Position numbers and translations under genes: made by a program
Assembly: GCA_031283905.1 (NCBI GenBank)
Contig: JAITAW010000158.1
Coordinates: 1 to 6,411 of the forward strand
DNA: 6,411 bases
Direction: 5' to 3'
Source of the DNA: Treponema sp.
Lineage (GTDB): Bacteria; Spirochaetota; Spirochaetia; Treponematales; Breznakiellaceae
Shown: in pieces, positions 1 through 5,608 of the stretch
How the letters are laid out: each line of letters begins with the position of its first letter
Position numbering within the stretch: position 1 is the first letter of the stretch
Notes under the pieces: model-generated
Seen by the model: only the letters and a program-made list of their open reading frames with translations
Told to the model about the DNA's origin: nothing
Databases searched by the model: none

Positions 1-331
1 GCCGGCAGTTCCTCTTCAGGGTTCCTCATGATGAATACGGCTGTCTTCCGCCCGTCCTCCTTATCATCCGCGGCTTGCCCGCCTTGAGGACGCGGGCCGC
101 GCGGCCCGCCGTCTCCCGCAGATAACGGCCGAGCGGGAACGCGACGGAACAGGCTTCCATGCCGGCCGCATCATCCCTGCGCGGCGGGGAGGCCGGACGC
201 TCCCCGCCGTTCCCGCCGGCCTTTACACCGCCCGTCCGTCCCGACCCTCCTCCCTCACCGGGCATACGGACTTCAACGGCCCGTTTGGCCAAATCCAACC
301 CTACAAAACGCCGTTGCCGGTGTTCCGTCAT
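1..331 (-). pseudogene. IS110-family transposase N-terminal domain, frameshifted and cut by the window edge
   Basis: IS110-family transposases carry an N-terminal RuvC-like DEDD domain that cuts and joins DNA under guidance of an element-encoded RNA. The ATG at 331 is preceded by a GGAGG Shine-Dalgarno. The first frame shows the block FVGLDLAKR with catalytic Asp at residue 13 and the block GMEACSVAFPLGRYLRE with Glu at residue 59, then reaches GKPRMI and a stop at 26-28. The homologous continuation, including DKEDGRKTAVFI and RNPEEELP, appears at 1 to about 68 in a different minus-strand frame. It restores the D-x-x-D pair of the catalytic tetrad. Between the two blocks about seven family residues (the usual S-T-K-K-T stretch) are missing, so the lesion at about 60-68 is a small deletion plus frameshift. 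Glycine and proline content is unusually high at residues 25-52, reflecting strong GC bias. The lesion could be an assembly error, but missing residues as well as a shift make true decay likelier. Confidence 0.78.
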
Positions 332-344
332 CCGCCTCCAGAAA

Positions 345-475
345 ATAAAACAGGGGATGGGAGGCCTACGCCTCTCAAAGGGGTACGCCGGGATCCTGTT
401 CGCGGTAAGGCCGCCACGGCGGCGTTCCGCATCTGTTCGTCCGGCGGCCGGTCTCGGCTCCCTAATCCCGTTGGA
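345..475 (-). ncRNA. Candidate IS110 bridge RNA in the transposase leader
   Basis: IS110 elements of the IS621 type encode a bridge RNA in the non-coding end upstream of the transposase; its two loops pair with donor and target DNA. This segment lies in that position and is rich in inverted repeats. GAGGC at 361-365 pairs with GCCTC at 370-374 around a 4-base loop. An outer stem AACAGG (349-354) pairs with CCTGTT (395-400) and encloses that hairpin plus a large internal loop. GCCGC at 410-414 pairs with GCGGC at 419-423. A small stem at 447-458 (GCCG with CGGC) lies near the 5' side. ATCCCG (465-470) could pair with CGGGAT (389-394) as an alternative or crossing helix. The role is inferred from position and structure. 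The ends are approximate and no guide matches could be tested. Confidence 0.4.
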
Positions 476-553
476 ATAAGGATACCCGTTATTTCAATAA
501 TCATAAAGTCTTGGTTTTTCTCTTTGCCGCTTTGCTCATTCCAACACCAAACG

Positions 554-1267
554 TCATATGGCAGCCAGTTGCGCCTGCTTGCCCGCTTCTATTTCGGCGT
601 CACTTTTCCTGACGTATTCGGGAGCGGACAGGGGATTCTTTTCAATATGGCGGGGCGCAAGGGCAAGTAACGCCTTTGCATAACCATGGCGGTAATTTCT
701 TAGACAACACCCGTCAAGGCGCACCTTTTCCTCCGGCAGATAACGCGCCAACTCCTCATAGAGCGCCGCCGCGTCAACGCCGGTCAGTAAAACCGGGCTT
801 TCAAGCGAGGCGCGGGAGGTCGCTTCGGCAATACATTCCGCAATACGCTCAACGCCCGCGTCCATATCTTCCGAGAGTCGGACGCCCTTTTCAAAAAACG
901 CCGTAAAATACGCGCGTTTCTTTGCATCGATGGCCGGCGCTACATAGCCGTCCCAATCTCCTCGGGAGTACGCCATGCAGTCCAGCGTCCCTACCGCCGC
1001 CATCGCAATACCGAAAGGCAGGCAAAGTCCTTTTGCAATCGAATATCCTATCCGCAAGCCAGTGAAAGACCCCGGTCCCTTCATACAGGCGACCACATCC
1101 AAGTCCTTGCTCTGTATGCCCGCCGTGGAAAGGAGCATGTCAACGGCATCCATGATGATTTCAGAATGTCTGTTGCCCGCGTCCGCTTCAAAATACCATG
1201 CGTGTTCCCCTTCGGAAAGCGCTATCGACAAAACCGGCATCGCCGTATCCAAGGCAAGTATATTCAT
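554..1267 (-). CDS. tsaB: tRNA threonylcarbamoyladenosine biosynthesis protein TsaB
   Basis: TsaB is the inactive ASKHA-fold partner of TsaD. With TsaE they form the TsaDBE complex, which transfers the threonylcarbamoyl group from threonylcarbamoyl-AMP to A37 of ANN-decoding tRNAs in the cytoplasm. The 237-residue product has the usual length. It shows the first-strand motif ILALDT at residues 3-8, the diagnostic GPGSFTGLRIG at 64-74 followed by AKGL at 78-81, IDAKKRAY at 113-120, and the C-terminal signature PEYVRKSDAE at 216-225. It lacks the metal-binding histidine pair of TsaD, which separates it from that paralogue. The ATG at 1265-1267 sits in an ATGA overlap with the tsaE stop (1264-1266), and there is no clear Shine-Dalgarno, so translation is probably coupled to tsaE. 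The gene ends 222 bases before the IS110 transposase start, so the element has not damaged it. Confidence 0.95.
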   Translation of the reverse strand: MNILALDTAMPVLSIALSEGEHAWYFEADAGNRHSEIIMDAVDMLLSTAGIQSKDLDVVACMKGPGSFTGLRIGYSIAKGLCLPFGIAMAAVGTLDCMAYSRGDWDGYVAPAIDAKKRAYFTAFFEKGVRLSEDMDAGVERIAECIAEATSRASLESPVLLTGVDAAALYEELARYLPEEKVRLDGCCLRNYRHGYAKALLALAPRHIEKNPLSAPEYVRKSDAEIEAGKQAQLAAI

Positions 1268-1731
1268 AGTTTGGCGCTATCCGCAAGGTGGCGGCCTCTA
1301 ATTCTCCGCCCCCCGTTTTCCATCGCCTCAATGTCAACGAAAACAGCGTCTTTCGGAATGGACGCGGAGATTCGCTCGCTCCACTCGATAACGGCAACGC
1401 CGTCCCCATAGAGAAATTCCTCCGCGCCTAACGCGGCGAAATCATCATCGTCATTGAGGCGGTAGGCGTCTATGTGGTAAAGAAGCGACTTGCTCCCATC
1501 CGTCCGTTTTCCCTCGTATTCGCTTATAATGGTGTAGGTAGGGCTTGTCACCGTCTCAGAGACGCCGAGTCCCGCGGCAATGCCTTTCGTGAAGCAGGTC
1601 TTCCCCGCGCCTAAACCGCCGCGCAAAGCCACAACGCTTCCCATGCCCAACACTAGGGACAGAGAACGCCCGCAATCGTGAGTTTCTTCTTCCGAAAATG
1701 AAATAATATCCAAGGGGAGGGAGATTTCCAT
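1264..1731 (-). CDS. tsaE: tRNA threonylcarbamoyladenosine biosynthesis ATPase TsaE
   Basis: TsaE is the P-loop ATPase that drives cycles of the TsaDBE complex in t6A37 synthesis. Numbered from the ATG at 1731 (155 residues, a normal length), the protein has SEEET at 13-17, the Walker A motif GGLGAGKT at 38-45, SPTYTI at 63-68, the conserved HIDAYRL at 86-92, and VIEWSER at 114-120. All are standard TsaE landmarks. The frame is open up to a TTG at 1740, which would add three residues. Neither start has a recognisable Shine-Dalgarno, and I prefer the ATG. Initiation inside the upstream small gene suggests translational coupling. The stop overlaps the tsaB ATG by four bases. The upstream reading frame continues through the first 176 bases of this gene in another frame, which is unusual (see findings). 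Confidence 0.95.
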   Translation of the reverse strand: MEISLPLDIISFSEEETHDCGRSLSLVLGMGSVVALRGGLGAGKTCFTKGIAAGLGVSETVTSPTYTIISEYEGKRTDGSKSLLYHIDAYRLNDDDDFAALGAEEFLYGDGVAVIEWSERISASIPKDAVFVDIEAMENGGRRIRGRHLADSAKL

Positions 1732-1975
1732 CAGCGTCAAGGAGGTTAATATGTTTCTTCAATTCCCTGATGATGGGTATTAGCGGGTAATCAACCGGCT
1801 CCGCGATGGTAATCAAAATTTCTTTTTGACCGGTTGGTTTTATTTCGATAGAAAAATCAATTTTCCGTTCAACGGACTTATTGATCAACTCCATGATAGC
1901 AATACCTGAATAATACATCCGGTAATAAATCGGGACATCTTTTCTAATAATATTTCTTATTTCAAGTATTTGCAT
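1556..1975 (-). CDS. Small conserved-looking spirochaetal protein with an out-of-frame C-terminal extension
   Basis: I cannot name a function. The ATG at 1973-1975 has a good AAGGAG Shine-Dalgarno six bases upstream. The first ~86 residues look like a folded, selected protein. They alternate hydrophobic and charged residues, contain RKDVPIYYRMYY near 11-22, a helix-like stretch IAIMELINKSVERK near 25-38, KPTGQKEI near 46-53, and DYPLIPIIRELKKHI near 62-76. It resembles the short hypothetical that, as I recall, precedes tsaE in T. pallidum. From about residue 87 to 139 the frame runs inside tsaE, and the composition turns arginine-rich and irregular, as expected for a shadow frame. The functional protein is therefore probably the N-terminal ~86 residues (about 1718-1975), with a natural stop lost or mutated. 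Its neighbours suggest a link to t6A synthesis or simple co-transcription; neither is shown. Confidence 0.75.
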   Translation of the reverse strand: MQILEIRNIIRKDVPIYYRMYYSGIAIMELINKSVERKIDFSIEIKPTGQKEILITIAEPVDYPLIPIIRELKKHINLLDADGNLPPLGYYFIFGRRNSRLRAFSVPSVGHGKRCGFARRFRRGEDLLHERHCRGTRRL

Positions 1976-1978
1976 ATG

Positions 1979-2248
1979 TTACTCCTTGATGATCATAAGA
2001 AAGTGCCGTTTACTCGCGCCGCGCCTGCGATGGTTCAAAGCGCTCGCCACATGACGCGCCTTAACGCGCCATGTGGCGAGCGCCAGACTTCCAGCAATAA
2101 ATTCCTCTTGAGCGATAGCTCCTTCTCTGAAAACGCGCCGCTCCACACACACTCGAGTGTGCGGCGGCAACAGACCATTTTTACAGTCTATTCGGCCTTT
2201 AAAATCAAAAACCACCGTGTTTAAGGCATTACCGGATTTCTGGAACAT
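1979..2248 (-). CDS. Doubtful 89-residue ORF crossed by two palindromes
   Basis: I do not recognise this product, and it may not be a gene. In favour: the frame starts with ATG at 2246-2248, a TATAAT-like box lies about 20 bases upstream, and the stop at 1979-1981 sits three bases before the next ATG, which is operon-like. Against: there is no Shine-Dalgarno, and two strong inverted repeats (2040-2083 and 2137-2165) fall inside the frame and dictate its sequence. The C-terminal half is arginine- and histidine-rich, from about residue 55 to 80, with no hydrophobic-core pattern. The first ~20 residues (N-A-L-N-T-V-V-F-D-F-K-G-R) look more protein-like. It could be a remnant of a gene with palindromic elements inserted, or simply the untranslated leader of the tsaE operon. 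Confidence 0.25.
   Translation of the reverse strand: MFQKSGNALNTVVFDFKGRIDCKNGLLPPHTRVCVERRVFREGAIAQEEFIAGSLALATWRVKARHVASALNHRRRGASKRHFLMIIKE
1982..1987 (-). promoter_or_regulatory. Shine-Dalgarno of the small gene upstream of tsaE
   Basis: The sequence reads AAGGAG on the minus strand, six bases before the ATG at 1975. It is the clearest ribosome binding site in the tsaE/tsaB block and fixes the first start. tsaE and tsaB lack comparable sites. It also forms the last two sense codons of the doubtful upstream ORF ending at 1979. Confidence 0.7.
2040..2083. repeat. GC-rich inverted repeat, 14-bp perfect arms
   Basis: The left arm GCGCTCGCCACATG (2040-2053) is the exact reverse complement of 2070-2083. 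One mismatch inward, CGCG (2055-2058) pairs with CGCG (2065-2068), leaving a six-base loop CCTTAA. It lies about 52 bases before the Shine-Dalgarno of the small gene upstream of tsaE. Only three T residues follow it on the minus strand, so it is a poor intrinsic terminator. It may be a dispersed palindromic (REP-like) element or a leader hairpin. Confidence 0.7.
2137..2165. repeat. Second inverted repeat, perfect 14-base palindrome with GC flanks
   Basis: CACACTC followed directly by GAGTGTG (about 2148-2161) is a perfect 14-base palindrome containing a CTCGAG core. Outside it, GCCG on the left and CGGC on the right can also pair, with a bulge of about seven bases on the left side. With the palindrome at 2040-2083 it makes a structured stretch inside the doubtful ORF. 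Confidence 0.5.
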
Positions 2249-2374
2249 CTTTAAATTGTATGCGCAAATTATATTACCGCATCTCTTCTCGCTTGATCTG
2301 TATCGCCTGTCAAAGACAGATAAGTAATAATAACATTATTATCGGTATAGAACAAGAGCATCTTTAGCTTATTA
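2249..2374. other. Intergenic stretch without a recognisable gene
   Basis: This AT-rich spacer lies between the doubtful ORF and the first recognisable IS1 codons. It holds the possible -10 box at 2268-2273, a small hairpin (CTGTC with GACAG, near 2307-2319) and an AT palindrome (TAATAAT with ATTATTA, near 2325-2341). I see no ORF, tRNA or IS end in it. Confidence 0.5.
2268..2273 (-). promoter_or_regulatory. Possible -10 box for the small gene-tsaE-tsaB unit
   Basis: The sequence reads TATAAT on the minus strand, a perfect match to the vegetative -10 consensus. No good -35 lies at 16-18 bases; a TTGACA exists but is about 34 bases upstream. A promoter is plausible because this is the only gap ahead of the tsaE/tsaB block and an IS remnant separates that block from the flagellar operon. 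The call rests mainly on one hexamer in AT-rich sequence. Confidence 0.3.
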
Positions 2375-2715
2375 GAGTGCGTCCGCCGCTCGGTATGCTC
2401 CGCAACGCGGTTGCTTGATTTTGTACCTCGTAAAACACCCTATGCTTGTCCGGTTGAGGAAAAGGATAAAACGGCTGGGGATAAGCTATGACCGGGTGGC
2501 AACGGATGATTGGGACGGCTTCCTATCGGCGTTTGGGGAAGACAACCAAGTAGGAGGGAAAGAACACACGGTAGGGTATAGAAGGAAACAATTGCCGCTT
2601 ACGGCATCGGATCAGAGGGGCATTTCGAAGAACCTGTTGTTTCTCCAAGAAACTGTTCAACCACTGAAAAGCTTTTGATTTGGCTTTCTTTTACATTAAT
2701 TATGCTTTTATCTAA
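2375..2715 (+). pseudogene. Decayed IS1-family transposase, C-terminal fragment
   Basis: This is the C-terminal part of an IS1-type DDE transposase, on the opposite strand to all intact genes. Three frames must be joined. A first short block near 2387-2450 reads CSATRLLDFVPRKTPY-like. From about 2450 the frame gives RLRKRIKRLGISYDRV and TDDWDGFLSAF, then KEHTVG. After an extra T near 2577, the frame starting IEGNNCRLRHRIRGAFRRT continues with CCFSKKLFNH. An in-frame TGA then replaces the usual tryptophan, and the remaining KAFDLAFFYINYAFI block ends at TAA 2713-2715. The TDDWD aspartates and the HTVGIEGNN-RLRH block are family hallmarks. The N-terminal part, including the zinc-binding and helix-turn-helix regions, is missing. 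With two frameshifts and a nonsense codon the copy is dead. It lies between the fliD operon and the tsaE block, which suggests an old insertion there. Confidence 0.8.
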
Positions 2716-2742
2716 CGCACATCATACTTTGTGAATCACCTT

Positions 2743-3579
2743 CTAAATCTTCTCCGCCACATCTTTCAGTGTTGAATATAACGATACAAGACGCGGCGCC
2801 ATTTCATATTCCGCCAAATCTCCGGTCAGCACGGTGTCTTTCGCTTCATAAGCCGTCAAAAGTTCATTAAGCGCGTTGGTGAAATCATCAATAAATCGCG
2901 TCAACGGAACGGAATCTACGGCAATGGCGTCTATTTCAAGACCAGTCTGTTTTAGCAGGGATAATAGTCTCAAAAGTTTTTCCGTAATATGGGAGAAAAG
3001 CCTCATGGTTTCCACAGCTCGTTTGTCTTTGCCGGTCTGCAAGTCAAGGGGCAGGTCTTCCAACCGTGAAACAATTTCCGACACCAACACGTTGCAGTTG
3101 AGAATTTCCCGCTTCGGCTCCTCCAACTCCCTCATCCGTTCCTCCAGCAGTTTTAAGGCATCGGTTGAGGAAAGCCCTTCGCCCGACAAACTGGCGTCAA
3201 CGGATTTTGCAATATCCCTTAGTTGCTCTTTAAGAAAGCTCGCCGCCGCGCTCGATTCAAAGCCGGCTCTTATCATTCTTTTCTCTTCAAATGAGGCGTC
3301 TTCCGATGCTTCTAATGCGGATTTTGCATTCATAAGCGCTTCGAGCGTGAAATCTCGCAACGAAGAGACGCGTATATCGATGGATTGCAACCCGCTTAAT
3401 TCCCGTTCAAACGCCGCAGGAATGTCTTCAATCTGAAGAGGTTCGGCGTTTAGTATGACGCCGCTGATACGGTTACTCGTACCATCAAGCCAAGTTTCCA
3501 TGCCCGCAAGTAAATCGCCTATATTTTTTTCATTTTCAAGGATAATTCCGGCGTCTTGTCCATTGATGAGTATTTCCAT
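2743..3579 (-). CDS. Unrecognised 278-residue protein coupled to fliD
   Basis: I do not recognise the family. The ATG at 3577-3579 lies one base after the fliD stop, so translation is almost certainly coupled. A longer frame open to 3705 only re-reads fliD in another frame. The protein is acidic, with no signal peptide or membrane segment, so it should be cytoplasmic. Residues 1-50 look like a small beta-rich domain (MEILINGQDAGIILENEK, then VILNAEPL). From about 52 to the end the protein is almost wholly helical, with heptad-like leucine spacing near 110-175 and 190-245. All-helical cytoplasmic proteins encoded beside fliD are often export chaperones such as FliS or FliT. This one is about twice their size and shows no clear similarity, so a role in cap or filament assembly is only an inference from position. 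Confidence 0.85.
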   Translation of the reverse strand: MEILINGQDAGIILENEKNIGDLLAGMETWLDGTSNRISGVILNAEPLQIEDIPAAFERELSGLQSIDIRVSSLRDFTLEALMNAKSALEASEDASFEEKRMIRAGFESSAAASFLKEQLRDIAKSVDASLSGEGLSSTDALKLLEERMRELEEPKREILNCNVLVSEIVSRLEDLPLDLQTGKDKRAVETMRLFSHITEKLLRLLSLLKQTGLEIDAIAVDSVPLTRFIDDFTNALNELLTAYEAKDTVLTGDLAEYEMAPRLVSLYSTLKDVAEKI

Positions 3580-3580
3580 G

Positions 3581-5608
3581 TTACCTGCCGCCATTACTGT
3601 TTTGCCTGCTGAAATTTTCCAAAGAGTTCGACATTTGCTCCATTCGGTTATAGGCGTTTTCCATCTGGTTATATTGTATACGCAATGCGGCTTCTTTTTC
3701 CGCAAGCTGCTTGTCTAACGCTGCTATGCGTTGCTCGTCCGCCTTAATGCGGGAGTCAATGGTCGCGGTTCTTATAACGATAAGTCCGCCGGTTTCCACA
3801 TAGGGTCTGGTAAGGCTTTCGAGCGTGTACGCTACGCCACTGTCAATGATAAGATCGCCATTGGAATCAAAACCGAAAAGCTGTTGCAATCCGGCAAGGT
3901 TCATTTCCAAGGCTTCGTCAAGTTTCTTTTCGTCAATTTCAAGATAGCCCCGCAAGCGGGACGGATCATAGCCGCTACTACCACCACTCATGCGCATGTC
4001 GGTACCAATGCCGTATTTGGCAAGCATCTCCGTTCCGGTTGCGGTGGGATAGGGCATCGTAACGGCGTTCTGCGCGGCATTCTTGTATTGGGTCAAGGTC
4101 GAATCCCCGGCGAACGCGCCCATACGATTACGCATCGCCTCTTGCTCTTCTTCCGATAAATAGGAAAGCTCCTGTACGATGCGGTCATCGTTGCGGGTAA
4201 GGACATTGATTTCCGCCATGACTCTGTTGTAATTGCCCACAAAGCTAATAATAGCGTTTTTTATGGTTTCTCTGTCGGCTTCAACCGCTATGCGTACCGG
4301 CGTATCGGATGGTTTCTTTGCCGTTATGGTGATGCCGGGCAGAAGATCGTCAATGGTATTGGTTGCGCGGGACACATTGATTCCATCCATAGAAACAACC
4401 GCGTCTTGCGCAACGGAAACAGGATTCACCGGCTTATAGTTGACGGGATCACTCGGATCCATGATCTGGACACGGCGGATCGATACATCGCGGTGCGTAT
4501 TTTTGTTGACGATGTTAAAGGAAACAACGATCTTGCCGATCTCGGAATCGGGAATCTGAAAGGAAACTCTCGTAAAGTCGGGTACATCCTCTATCGGCGC
4601 AAGTTCAATACTCGTACCATCCGAAAAAGTCAGGGACAACATGTTCATGTCGTCAATACGCTCAGGCGGTTCAGGCGGCTTCCACTCAGGAATAGGAACC
4701 GAAGAAGGAGCGCTGTCAATGACAATGCCGTTAAAGGTTACAGAGCCTGTCTTGGGTACAGAAGGTCCGGGCGGCGCTTCCGCTTTAGGCGGAGGCTCGG
4801 TCGGAAGGACTTTTACAGCCGTCTCAAAAAAGATCGTCAACCCTTGGTTTACGACCGTATTATCAGGAAAAGCGATGGAAGCGTTGCCTGTCGCGCTTAC
4901 TTTGAGACTGTCATTGTCAACAACGGACAAGCTAGCGTCTTGTATCGCATCGCCTACGCCAATGAGCGTTATAGGTATATCGCGTACGTTACTCCGTTGT
5001 TCCAATATGCCGCTTTTGAGCGCCAAATCCAACGCCGCATCGGAGAAGATGAGGTTGTTCTCCCCTCCAGTGATTTTTGATTCGATAAGGAGAGACTTTT
5101 TCCCGCTCTGCACCATTACAAAACTTGCCTCTATCTTGCCTTTACCTCTACGGTTAAGAGCATCGGCAAAATCTTTGAGAGATCCACCCTTGAAATCGAA
5201 CGAGATATGTTCCGGTCCTGAATCAAAGGTATAGACGCCCGCTTCTACTGTAAACGAATCATCCACAGGAAGCGAAAGAAACCGGTCTGCCTGTGCAATT
5301 TGTTTGACCGTGAATTCTTTTGTCTGAGGCGCGGTTTGTCGTACCGCACTGCCTGTCAGCACCGAAGCGTCCGAAGATGTAATGATACGGTCGTTAAAAG
5401 GGTTTTGAAAAGAATAAAGCTGACGAGCGCTGTCCCGCAGGGAAACCATGCGCCTATTTACATCCTGCCAATAGGTCTTTTGCGCTTGCAACCGTTCTTT
5501 TTCCTGCTCCGAGCGATCCCGCGGGACGCGCTCTAGCTTCATGAGACCTTCTATCAATCTGTCGGTATTAAATCGGCTTGAAATACCGGGCATGTAAACA
5601 TCTGACAC
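3581..5608 (-). CDS. fliD: Flagellar filament capping protein FliD (HAP2)
   Basis: FliD forms the cap at the growing flagellar filament tip and helps flagellin subunits fold and join; in spirochaetes the filament lies in the periplasm. The 675-residue protein has a FliD_N domain at about 1-105, opening with MPGISSRFNTDRLIEGLM and a heptad-rich helix at about 18-70. A variable middle follows at about 106-395, then a FliD_C domain at about 398-660 that includes a TNTIDDLLPGITI-type block near 416-428 and a final coiled coil at about 613-670. It is longer than the enterobacterial protein of about 470 residues. The extra length lies in the middle and includes a proline-rich linker near 268-316. 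The start is GTG at 5606-5608, sharing one base with the flaG TAG stop. The next methionine (residue 6) would remove the conserved first residues. No strong Shine-Dalgarno is visible, so coupling to flaG is likely. Confidence 0.95.
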   Translation of the reverse strand: MSDVYMPGISSRFNTDRLIEGLMKLERVPRDRSEQEKERLQAQKTYWQDVNRRMVSLRDSARQLYSFQNPFNDRIITSSDASVLTGSAVRQTAPQTKEFTVKQIAQADRFLSLPVDDSFTVEAGVYTFDSGPEHISFDFKGGSLKDFADALNRRGKGKIEASFVMVQSGKKSLLIESKITGGENNLIFSDAALDLALKSGILEQRSNVRDIPITLIGVGDAIQDASLSVVDNDSLKVSATGNASIAFPDNTVVNQGLTIFFETAVKVLPTEPPPKAEAPPGPSVPKTGSVTFNGIVIDSAPSSVPIPEWKPPEPPERIDDMNMLSLTFSDGTSIELAPIEDVPDFTRVSFQIPDSEIGKIVVSFNIVNKNTHRDVSIRRVQIMDPSDPVNYKPVNPVSVAQDAVVSMDGINVSRATNTIDDLLPGITITAKKPSDTPVRIAVEADRETIKNAIISFVGNYNRVMAEINVLTRNDDRIVQELSYLSEEEQEAMRNRMGAFAGDSTLTQYKNAAQNAVTMPYPTATGTEMLAKYGIGTDMRMSGGSSGYDPSRLRGYLEIDEKKLDEALEMNLAGLQQLFGFDSNGDLIIDSGVAYTLESLTRPYVETGGLIVIRTATIDSRIKADEQRIAALDKQLAEKEAALRIQYNQMENAYNRMEQMSNSLENFSRQNSNGGR

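Larger units (their letters stand above)
1..480 (-). mobile_element. IS110-family insertion sequence, 5' end only (runs off the left edge)
   Basis: This is the leading end of an IS110-family element. It contains the N-terminal part of a DEDD transposase (recombinase) and, upstream of it, a structured GC-rich leader. Its orientation matches tsaB, so transcription leaving tsaB would enter it. IS110 elements lack long terminal inverted repeats and usually make no clear target duplication, so the outer boundary cannot be placed exactly. I put it near 480 because the GC-rich structured sequence stops there and AT-rich sequence runs from about 481 to the tsaB stop at 554. The rest of the element, including the C-terminal serine-containing domain, lies outside the window. 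The family call is firm; the boundary is an estimate. Confidence 0.75.

Noticed and set aside
159..670. Two plus-strand open frames over the IS110 leader and tsaB end
   Set aside because: They run antisense to the transposase and its structured leader, are Arg/Pro-rich, and show no protein motifs. High GC lowers the frequency of stops here.
676..1411. Plus-strand open frames opposite tsaB and tsaE
   Set aside because: They are mirror frames of well-supported genes, with low-complexity composition and no family motifs.
2876..3436. 186-codon plus-strand frame opposite the gene after fliD
   Set aside because: It is Ser-rich antisense to a helical Leu/Glu-rich protein, a common by-product of codon bias. 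The minus-strand gene has coupling and a coherent fold pattern.
3580..3705. N-terminal extension of the gene after fliD
   Set aside because: The extra 42 residues re-read the 3' end of fliD in another frame. The ATG at 3579, one base after the fliD stop, is the natural start.
4406..5234. Long plus-strand frames opposite fliD (224 and 197 codons)
   Set aside because: They overlap each other and lie antisense to FliD, whose domains are clear. Their composition is irregular and neither matches any family I know.
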